A stretch of DNA of 25,364 nt. It comes from Spirochaetales bacterium. Lineage in GTDB: Bacteria; Spirochaetota; Spirochaetia; SZUA-6; DRHE01. Position 1 is the first letter of the stretch, and the number at the start of each line of letters is the position of its first letter. A model generated the notes under the pieces. That model was given only the letters and a program-made list of their open reading frames with translations, did not search any database and was not told the origin of the DNA. Location of the stretch: NCBI GenBank assembly GCA_016930895.1, contig JAFGFV010000064.1, positions 1 to 25,364 on the forward strand. Direction: 5' to 3'. The position numbers and the translations under genes were made by a program. Of this stretch, positions 15,240 through 21,618 are shown piece after piece.

Positions 15240-15258
15240 GTGAGAAGATTCTTCCCAC
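15240..15258. promoter_or_regulatory. Candidate upstream activating site for the sigma-54 regulator
   Basis: GTGAGAAG-ATT-CTTCCCAC is an inverted repeat with 8-bp arms and one mismatch. Its centre is about 143 bases upstream of the predicted sigma-54 transcription start, a normal distance for NtrC-class enhancer sites. A second partial half-site, CTTCTC, occurs at 15205-15210. It is not proven to bind the neighbouring regulator. Confidence 0.45.
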
Positions 15259-15276
15259 CACGCCACCCCGAACACC

Positions 15277-17931
15277 TCAGCGCCGGGAGGCAGATTCGCG
15301 CAGGGGTGCGGGTGCGACCGGGAACCGAAGCCGCAGGGCCCTGAGCCCGTTGCCGATCACCAGCAGGCTGGCCCCCATGTCCGCCAGCACGGCCATCCAG
15401 AGGGTGGTCAGGCCGAAAGGGGTCAGGGCCACGAACACCGCTTTTAGGGCCAGGGCGAACCAGATGTTCTGCCGGACGATGCGCAGTACCTTCCTGCTCA
15501 GGCACACGGCCAAGGCAAGACGGCTGAGATCGTCGGTCATGAGGGCCACGTCCGCCGTCTCCAGGGCCGCGTCACTGCCGGCCGCGCCCAAGGCGACCCC
15601 GACCGTGGCTACGGCGAGCGCGGGGGCGTCGTTGACTCCGTCCCCGACCATCGCAGCGGACCCGTGCTCGCGCACCAGCTCCTGCACCGCCGCTACCTTG
15701 TCGGCCGGCAGCAGCTCCGCCCGATACTCCTTCAGGCCCGCCTCGGCCGCGACCGCCCGCGCCGTGGTGCGATTGTCCCCGGTGAGCATGACCGTTCGCC
15801 GGATTCCGAGATCATGGAGCTCCCGAACCGCCGCTGCGGCTTCCGGGCGAAGCCGGTCGGCCACAGCCAGGACCCCCACCGGCTGACCTTCACGGCCCAC
15901 GATCACCACCGTGCTCCCCTCGGCCTCCAGGGACTCCAGGAGCTCTTCGAGGGCCGGCGAGCACCATCCCCGCTCCTCGAACAGCCGGTGGTTGCCGACG
16001 AAGTAACGCAGTCCGTTCACCAGGGCGGTGGCGCCTCGTCCCGGGAGGGCGGTAAACTCCGCCGGATGCGGATAGGGTATCGACCGTATGCGGGCGCACG
16101 CCTCCACCGCCCGCGCCAACGGGTGCTCCGACCGGGACTCGACGGAGGCCGCGATCGCCAGGACCTCGGCCTCGGTGCGCTCCTCGAGAGCGACCACCCG
16201 CACCACCTCGGGGCGCCCGGAGGTCAACGTCCCAGTCTTGTCGAAGGCGTAAGCCCGTATGGTTCCCAGAGCCTCGAGATACACGCCCCCCTTGACCAGG
16301 ACGCCATCCCGGGCGGCCCGGGCCAGCCCGCTCACGATCGTGACCGGGGTGGAGATCACCAGGGCGCACGGACAGGCAACCACCAGGAGCACAAGGCCGC
16401 GGTACAGCCAGGGTGCCCATCTCTGCGCGACCGTGGCGCTTTCGGCCACGGCCCCCGGGCCGGAGCCCCCCGCAGCCAGGAGGCCTACGGCCAGCGGCGG
16501 CAGCACGGCCAGGAGGAAGGCGGCTGCGACCACGGCCGGGGTGTACCACCGGGCAAAGCGGTCCACGAAGCTCTGAGAGGGTGCCTTGCGGGTCTGGGCT
16601 TCCTCCACGCTGTGCACGATCCGCGCCAGGGTCGTATCCTTGGAGCGGCGGGTCACCCTGGCCTCGAGGTAGCCCTCCCCGTTGATCGTTCCGCCGAACA
16701 CCTCGTCCCCGGGCCCCTTCTCCACGGGCAGAGACTCCCCGGTGATCGGGGCCTGGTTGACCGAAGAGGCTCCGACGGTCACCGTGCCGTCCAGCGGGAT
16801 CCGCTCGCCGGGGCGCACGAGCAGGGTTTCCCCGACCGCGACCTCCTCCACGGGAACCACGACCTCGGAGTCGCCGCCTTGAGCCCGCCGCACCCGGGCG
16901 GTGGGCGGCGACAGCTCCATCAGGTTGCGGATCGAACGGCGGGCCCGCTCCATGCTGTAGGACTCGAGGAGGTTCGCCACGGAGAACAGGAAGATCACGG
17001 TCGCGCCCTCCAGCCACTCCCCGATGACAGCCGCTCCGATCACAGCCAGGGTCATCAGGACGTTGATGTCCAAACTCCTGGCACGCAGGGCGAAGTATGC
17101 CTTGCGCACGACCGCCCATCCCCCGCTGCCCATGGCGGCCAGGTACGCGGCCGTGCTCGCCCACGGGGGCGCCCCCAGCAAGCCGAGAAGCACTGCCGCA
17201 ACGATGAGCGCCCCCGCCCCCGCGGTCAGGAGCAGGCGCAGCCGGCGCGGCCCCCGGGCGGGGCCCGGCTCCCGCCGCTGTCCTTCCCGCAGGGGGGTCA
17301 TGCGGACTTCCTGCAGGGCTCGCTCGATCGCCTGCTCGGAGATGCGGTGCGTCACGGTGAGCCTCTGAGAGACCAGGTTGAACTCCAGGTCTTCCACCCC
17401 CTCCAGGGCGCCCACGGCCTTGCGGATCAGGGCGATCTCCTCGTCGCAGTCCATCTCCGGAATCACGTACACCGAGGTGTGATGATGCTCCCGGCTCCCG
17501 CCCTCGAGGCCGTAGCCCAGGCGCTCCACCTCCCGCTCGATCTCTTCGAGACGGATCCGGGAGGCGTCGTACTCGACCTGCAGGGTGCCGCCGGGGAAGT
17601 CCACCGAGGCTTCGAGCATCCCCTCCTTGCGCGACAGCAGGCGCTCGATGGTGGGAGCGCAGTCGGCGCAGTCCAGGCCCTGGAGCCTGAGCACCTGGTG
17701 ATGAAAGCGCTCCTGCAGCTCCCGGCCGATTCGAGCCGCCTCCGCCCGCAGGTGCTCCTCCGGGAGGCGCTCCGCGTCGAAGCGTACCGTCACGACCCCG
17801 CTCCCCGGGGCGTGGTCCGCGTGCTGAACACCCTCCAGGCGGGTGATCTCGTCCTCGAGGCGGCTCACACAGCGGCGACAGTCGCCGCCGTCACGGAACA
17901 GGGATGTAAGGGCCAGCTCGACCTCCACCAT
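15277..17931 (-). CDS. Zn/Cd/Pb-exporting P-type ATPase (P1B-2, ZntA/CadA-like)
   Basis: The 884-residue pump has three N-terminal metal-binding-like domains: C18-x2-C21, C88-x2-C91 (LDCADC) and a third with MDCDEE (C162), the form typical of Zn/Cd pumps. A His cluster, HHH, lies at 149-151. The core shows TGES (397-400), the intramembrane CPC (520-522) followed by ALVISTPVTIVSGLA, the phosphorylated D564 in DKTGT, HP (603-604), TGDN (717-720) and GDGVND (763-768). K830 and the DMG motif at D851 in the last helices are the signature of the divalent Zn/Cd/Pb class, not of copper pumps. It exports these ions from the cytoplasm at the cost of ATP. GGAGG stands close before ATG 17931; GTG one codon later is an equal choice. 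Own sigma-70 promoter upstream. Confidence 0.96.
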   Translation of the reverse strand: MVEVELALTSLFRDGGDCRRCVSRLEDEITRLEGVQHADHAPGSGVVTVRFDAERLPEEHLRAEAARIGRELQERFHHQVLRLQGLDCADCAPTIERLLSRKEGMLEASVDFPGGTLQVEYDASRIRLEEIEREVERLGYGLEGGSREHHHTSVYVIPEMDCDEEIALIRKAVGALEGVEDLEFNLVSQRLTVTHRISEQAIERALQEVRMTPLREGQRREPGPARGPRRLRLLLTAGAGALIVAAVLLGLLGAPPWASTAAYLAAMGSGGWAVVRKAYFALRARSLDINVLMTLAVIGAAVIGEWLEGATVIFLFSVANLLESYSMERARRSIRNLMELSPPTARVRRAQGGDSEVVVPVEEVAVGETLLVRPGERIPLDGTVTVGASSVNQAPITGESLPVEKGPGDEVFGGTINGEGYLEARVTRRSKDTTLARIVHSVEEAQTRKAPSQSFVDRFARWYTPAVVAAAFLLAVLPPLAVGLLAAGGSGPGAVAESATVAQRWAPWLYRGLVLLVVACPCALVISTPVTIVSGLARAARDGVLVKGGVYLEALGTIRAYAFDKTGTLTSGRPEVVRVVALEERTEAEVLAIAASVESRSEHPLARAVEACARIRSIPYPHPAEFTALPGRGATALVNGLRYFVGNHRLFEERGWCSPALEELLESLEAEGSTVVIVGREGQPVGVLAVADRLRPEAAAAVRELHDLGIRRTVMLTGDNRTTARAVAAEAGLKEYRAELLPADKVAAVQELVREHGSAAMVGDGVNDAPALAVATVGVALGAAGSDAALETADVALMTDDLSRLALAVCLSRKVLRIVRQNIWFALALKAVFVALTPFGLTTLWMAVLADMGASLLVIGNGLRALRLRFPVAPAPLRESASRR

Positions 17932-17949
17932 TTGCCTCCAGGAGGGTAG

Positions 17950-17979
17950 AATTTACTCAAGCCCCGGCGGAGGGGTCAA
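17950..17979 (-). promoter_or_regulatory. Sigma-70 promoter of the P-type ATPase
   Basis: Minus-strand TTGACC (17974-17979), 18-base spacer, TAAATT (17950-17955). The spacer contains CCCC-TCCGCC-GGGG, a short inverted repeat that could be an operator. It lacks the 19-20-base spacer expected of a MerR/ZntR promoter, and no metalloregulator gene is visible in the window. Confidence 0.55.
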
Positions 17980-18040
17980 ACCGGGGGCGTGAACCCGGAG
18001 CCTGCCCCGAAGGTGGAGCGGATGGCGCGTCCTCGCGCTG

Positions 18041-18140
18041 CGCGTCTGCGCGCCGGGCTGCGCGTCTGCGCGCCGGGCTGTGCGTCTGCGCGCCGGGCTG
18101 CGCGTCCTCGCGCCGGGCTGCGCGTCCTCGCGCCGGGCTG
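18041..18140. repeat. 20-bp minisatellite, five copies, upstream of the dehydratase gene
   Basis: Unit CGCGTCTGCGCGCCGGGCTG. Copies start at 18041, 18061, 18081, 18101 and 18121. The first two are identical, the third has one change, and the last two share CT in place of TG. A degenerate shorter copy precedes it (18025-18040). The period is not a multiple of 3. The array lies between the ATPase promoter and the dehydratase start. Confidence 0.95.
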
Positions 18141-18213
18141 CGCGCAGCCATGCGAACACGGGAATGCGGGCACTGGCATCGTGCCCGAGTCTGCGCTACC
18201 ATCGAGGGTACCC

Positions 18214-19218
18214 ATGGAGAGGACCGAATCCCTCGCGGGAATCCAGGCGCCCAGCCTGGCGGAGATCCGCCGGGCCGCAGGGCGCATCGCCCCCCACGCG
18301 CACCGCACCCCTGTGCTCACCTGCCGGAGTCTGGACGAGTTGGTCGGGGCCCGGCTGTACTTCAAGTGCGAGAACTTCCAGAAGGTGGGGGCGTTCAAGT
18401 TCCGGGGGGCCTGCAACGCGGTTCTCTCCCTCGGGGAAGAGGAGGCCCGTCGGGGGGTGGCCACCCATTCCTCGGGGAACCACGCCCAGGCCCTGGCCCT
18501 GGCCGCCCGCTTGAGGGGGATCCCGGCCCACATCGTCATGCCCAGGAATTCCCCCCGGGTCAAGGTCGCCGCGGTGCAGGGATACGGCGCGCGGATCCTC
18601 TTCTGCCCACCCACCCAGGCGGACAGGGAACGCACCCTGGAGGCGGTGGTACGGGAAACCGGCGCAGCCTTTGTCCACCCCTACGACGACCTGCGAGTCA
18701 TCGCCGGTCAGGCCACCTGTGCCCTGGAGCTCCTGGAGGAGGTCCCCGGGCTGGAGCTGGTGCTGGCCCCAGTCGGCGGAGGCGGCCTCGTGAGCGGCAC
18801 CGCGCTCAGCTGCCGCTATCTCGCCCCGGCCGTTCGCGTGCTCGCCGCCGAGCCGAAGGGGGCGGACGACGCCTTCCGCTCCCTGCGGGATGGCCGCATC
18901 CACCCGTCCGTGAACCCCCGGACCGTGGCCGACGGGCTGCGCACCTCCCTGGGCTCCCTCACCTTCCCGATCATCCGGGAAACGGTGAGCGCCGTGCTCA
19001 CCGTCGAGGAGGAGAGCATCCTTCGAGCGATGCGCCTGATCTGGGAGCGCATGAAGATCATCGTGGAGCCCTCGGCGGCAGTCCCGCTGGGGGCCCTGCT
19101 GGAGTGGCAGCACGCCGGATCCCAATCGATCGGTGGGCGGCTGAGCCCGGACTCACGGATCGGGATCATTCTGTCCGGGGGGAACCTGGATCTGGACCGC
19201 CTGCCCTGGTCGGGGTAG
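18214..19218 (+). CDS. PLP-dependent serine racemase / threonine dehydratase
   Basis: The 334-residue fold-type II PLP enzyme has K62 (GAFKFRG) as the Schiff-base lysine, SSGNHAQ (86-92) with the possible re-face serine S87, the phosphate-binding GGGG loop (188-191) and SGGN near the C-terminus. The divalent-cation site known from mammalian serine racemase is conserved (AAEPKGADD: E213, A217, D219). There is no C-terminal ACT domain, so it is not the isoleucine-pathway biosynthetic form. It could racemise L-serine, deaminate L-serine/L-threonine to the 2-oxo acid, or both; sequence does not decide. ATG 18214 follows GAGG by six bases. The same frame stays open upstream through the 20-bp repeats, but that part is low-complexity and lacks a better start. 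It is convergent with the amidohydrolase gene. Confidence 0.9.
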   Translation: MERTESLAGIQAPSLAEIRRAAGRIAPHAHRTPVLTCRSLDELVGARLYFKCENFQKVGAFKFRGACNAVLSLGEEEARRGVATHSSGNHAQALALAARLRGIPAHIVMPRNSPRVKVAAVQGYGARILFCPPTQADRERTLEAVVRETGAAFVHPYDDLRVIAGQATCALELLEEVPGLELVLAPVGGGGLVSGTALSCRYLAPAVRVLAAEPKGADDAFRSLRDGRIHPSVNPRTVADGLRTSLGSLTFPIIRETVSAVLTVEEESILRAMRLIWERMKIIVEPSAAVPLGALLEWQHAGSQSIGGRLSPDSRIGIILSGGNLDLDRLPWSG

Positions 19219-19258
19219 AAGACCGCGGAGTTGCGGTTCCGGGATGGCGTTGGGTGTA

Positions 19259-19311
19259 CAGCCGGCGGGCAACCGGGCCGCAGGCGACAGCCGGGCCGCA
19301 AGCGGCAGCCG
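19259..19311. repeat. Short degenerate 18-bp repeat in the convergent intergenic region
   Basis: Two imperfect 18-bp units (19270-19287 and 19288-19305, core CCGGGCCGCA) are flanked by partial copies beginning CAGCCG. They fill most of the 120-base gap between the dehydratase and amidohydrolase stops. No clear hairpin terminator was found in this gap. Confidence 0.6.
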
Positions 19312-19338
19312 TGCCGACGGGGTTCGTCCGGCTCGAGC

Positions 19339-20478
19339 TTATCCCCAGGCGCCCAGGAACTCCGCCACGCAGGCCCCGATGGCCTCCACGGCGTACCCGC
19401 CTTCCTGCACGACCAGGGTCGGCAGGCCCAGGGCCCTGACCGCCTCCCCGAGGCGCCCGAATCCCGACACGCTCATGCCCATGCCGCCGACCGGGTCCTG
19501 GCTCAGGATGTCCGTGCCCAGGGAGACCACGAGGTAGGCCGGGGCGAACGACCCCACGCCCTCCAGGGCTTCCGCCAGGGTTTCCCGGTACGCGCTTTCG
19601 CCGCAGCGCCCCGGAAGCGGGAAGTTCAGGTTGGCTCCTTCCCCCGGCCCTTCTCCTCGCTCGTCCCGGTAGCCGCTGAAGTACGGGTACGCCTCGTTCG
19701 GGTCGGCATGCAGCGAGACGTACAGGACCTCGGCATCCCGGTAGAAGATCTCCTGGGTGCCGTTGCCGTGGTGGAAGTCCAGGTCCAGCACCGCCACGCG
19801 TGTCCCGCCGCGGCCGCCGCCGGGACCACGCCTGGGGGCGCTCGGGCCGCCGGGTTGCCCCCTCCCACGCCTGGGGGCGCTCGGGCCGCCGCTCAGACGC
19901 CGCGCCGCCAGGGCGGCGTTGTTCAGGTAGCAGTAGCCGCCGAAAAAGCCGCGCCCCGCGTGGTGCCCCGGCGGCCGGCACAGGGCATACGCGGCCCTCT
20001 CCCCGGCTGCAAGCAGGTCCGCCCCGGTCAGGGCGCAGCCGGCCGCGGCCCGGGCCGCCCGCCAGGTCCCGGGCTGCAGCGGGGTCTGAGGATCGAAGCA
20101 GTACAGCCCGAAACGCGCGGCCAGACTGCGGGGCCTGGTGGCGATCTGCCAGCCCCGGAGAGCGAAGGCATCCGCAGCCGCCTCCTCCCAACCGGGGCTG
20201 CCGCCGCCCTCCGGGCTGGGGCTACGCCCCGGCACCGGGCCCCGGGCGCAGAACTCCTCCAAAAATCCGAGAAGCTCCGCCGTGTGCGCGGCCCCGAGCT
20301 CCTCCGGGAGGGGAGGCCGCGGTGCCACCACCGGCCCGAAGCCGCCTGCACGCAGGGCCGCCAGGATCATCTCCGCCCGGGCGGGCACCTCCGGGTGCGG
20401 ACCCAGGGTCGCGGTCTCCCCATCGAACTCCCGCTGCGGGCTGTGCAGAACGTGGACGTCGCCGTGCACGATCTTCAT
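19339..20478 (-). CDS. aphA: Acetylpolyamine amidohydrolase (histone-deacetylase family)
   Basis: The 379-residue zinc hydrolase resembles Mycoplana ramosa AphA along its whole length. It has CRPPGHHAG with H172/H173, GGYCYLNNAALAA, DLDFHHGNG with zinc ligands D234 and H236, the third ligand D323 (SLGTDILSQDP), and the transition-state tyrosine Y362 in EGGY. It should remove acetyl groups from acetylated polyamines or similar small amines in the cytoplasm. Between ARRL and VAVLDLDFHH it carries about 26 extra residues of Gly/Pro/Arg-rich repeat that AphA does not have. ATG 20478 has AGGAGG seven bases upstream; the frame is open further upstream without a ribosome site. No polyamine transport gene is adjacent. 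Confidence 0.92.
   Translation of the reverse strand: MKIVHGDVHVLHSPQREFDGETATLGPHPEVPARAEMILAALRAGGFGPVVAPRPPLPEELGAAHTAELLGFLEEFCARGPVPGRSPSPEGGGSPGWEEAAADAFALRGWQIATRPRSLAARFGLYCFDPQTPLQPGTWRAARAAAGCALTGADLLAAGERAAYALCRPPGHHAGRGFFGGYCYLNNAALAARRLSGGPSAPRRGRGQPGGPSAPRRGPGGGRGGTRVAVLDLDFHHGNGTQEIFYRDAEVLYVSLHADPNEAYPYFSGYRDERGEGPGEGANLNFPLPGRCGESAYRETLAEALEGVGSFAPAYLVVSLGTDILSQDPVGGMGMSVSGFGRLGEAVRALGLPTLVVQEGGYAVEAIGACVAEFLGAWG
19826..19891 (-). repeat. 27-bp direct repeat at 39-bp period inside the amidohydrolase gene
   Basis: Two identical 27-bp copies lie at 19826-19852 and 19865-19891. The period, 39 bp, is 13 codons, so both encode GGPSAPRRG in frame. They form the extra loop at about residues 197-223 of the protein, just before the zinc-binding DxH motif. 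Confidence 0.92.
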
Positions 20479-20557
20479 GGGGAAACCTCCTCGGCCGGCT
20501 TGAGGAAGGAACGGCTCACCCCGCAAGGCTGACCGCCGGGGTGGCTGAGGGCGCGGC

Positions 20558-20586
20558 TGGTCAACCGCTCGGCCCTCTGCTATCAT
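20558..20586 (+). promoter_or_regulatory. Extended -10 promoter of the SIS-DUF4954 operon, leaderless arrangement
   Basis: A moderate -35 TGGTCA (20558-20563), 17-base spacer, then TG-C-TATCAT (extended -10, 20578-20586). Transcription would begin near 20593, about 3 bases before ATG 20596, which has no Shine-Dalgarno sequence. Confidence 0.5.
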
Positions 20587-20595
20587 GAGCCTACT

Positions 20596-21618
20596 ATGAA
20601 TCTACAGGAAGATCGATACGCCCGCTTCAAGCTGGTGCAGGAGATGATGGAGACCCCTTCGGTGGTGGCGCGTTTCGATCCCGCCGGGGTCACCCCCTTC
20701 CTGGAGGCTGCCAGGGCCCGCGGCGGTCTGTTCCTGACCGGCGAGGGCTCCAGCCGGCTGTTTCCCGCCAAGAGCGCCATCGCTGCCGGCCTGCGTCGGG
20801 GTTTGCCCATCCCCGTGCTGAGCGAGACCTGCACCCAGGCCCTGGAGTACGAGCTGACACGCTTTGCGGTCTTCGCGGCCTCCAACTCCGGCAAGACCCG
20901 GGAGGTCGTGCGCCTGTTCCGCAAACTCGGCGATCAAAGCCACGAGGCCCGCTTCGCCCTGACCGTCTTCCCGGATTCCCCGCTGGCTGGACTGGCCACC
21001 GAGAAGCTGATCCTGGGCTGCGGCCCCGAGAGCGCGGTGGCCGCCACCAAGAGCGTGGTCGAGCAGGCCCTGGTGTATGACGCCCTGCTGCGGGAGCTCG
21101 GGGGCGCACGCCTGCAGGGCACGAACGAGCTGGCACAGGCCATGCAGAGCGTGCTGACCGCGCCGGTCGGGCGCGAAATCGTCGAACCCCTGCTGGCGGC
21201 TCCCACGATCTACTTCGTCGGGCGAAACGACGGGGTCGCGGAAGAGCTGACCCTCAAGACCTACGAAATCACCCGCAAGAAGGCCCTGTTCCTGGAGGGG
21301 ACCTTCGCGCTGCACGGCATCGAGGAGATCATGGACGCCCCGGAGGCCCTCGTCCTGGTCGAGCCCTTCCCGGAGGAAGAAGCCACCTTCCACCGCCGCT
21401 TCGTCCAGGAGTTGAAGCTGCCGGTGGTAGCGGTCGCCTCGCGCCCCACCGCTTTTCCCACCCTGCGCCTTCCCAGCTCGCTGGAACACGCCCCCTACCT
21501 GCAGCTGGCCGCCGGCTGGACCATCCTGGTGGAGATCGGCGTGGCCCTCGGGCTGGACCTGGACCACCCCCGGCGGGCCCGCAAGATCGGCAACGAGTAC
21601 ACCGGGGAGGGCGCATGA
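20596..21618 (+). CDS. SIS-domain sugar-phosphate isomerase-like protein
   Basis: The 340-residue protein has two SIS (sugar isomerase) domains, as in the isomerase half of GlmS and in AgaS/FrlB proteins. The first has LTGEGSSRLFPAK (48-60), SETCTQALEY (76-85), ASNSGKTREV (95-104) and AATKSVVEQAL (149-159). The second begins near IYFVGRNDGVAEELTLKTYEI and includes GTFALHGIEEIMDA. The phosphosugar-binding Ser/Thr residues are kept, so it probably binds or isomerises a ketose/aldosamine 6-phosphate. There is no glutaminase domain, so it is not a full GlmS. It overlaps the DUF4954 gene by 4 bases (ATGA), a strong sign of a shared pathway. The substrate is unknown. Confidence 0.88.
   Translation: MNLQEDRYARFKLVQEMMETPSVVARFDPAGVTPFLEAARARGGLFLTGEGSSRLFPAKSAIAAGLRRGLPIPVLSETCTQALEYELTRFAVFAASNSGKTREVVRLFRKLGDQSHEARFALTVFPDSPLAGLATEKLILGCGPESAVAATKSVVEQALVYDALLRELGGARLQGTNELAQAMQSVLTAPVGREIVEPLLAAPTIYFVGRNDGVAEELTLKTYEITRKKALFLEGTFALHGIEEIMDAPEALVLVEPFPEEEATFHRRFVQELKLPVVAVASRPTAFPTLRLPSSLEHAPYLQLAAGWTILVEIGVALGLDLDHPRRARKIGNEYTGEGA

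Noticed and set aside
15277..17931. Copper-type (CopA) specificity for the ATPase
   Set aside because: The C-terminal K830 and DMG motif, the MDCDEE-type third domain and the CPCALVISTPVTIVSG context fit the Zn/Cd/Pb class. Copper pumps have other TM7/TM8 residues.
13852..18140. Tandem repeats as a CRISPR array
   Set aside because: Units are contiguous with no variable spacers, and no cas gene is nearby.
17989..18213. N-terminal extension of the dehydratase encoded through the 20-bp repeats
   Set aside because: The extension is low-complexity Arg/Ala/Gly sequence with a shifting repeat frame. ATG 18214 has a well-placed GAGG, and the protein from there aligns with serine racemases from its first residues.
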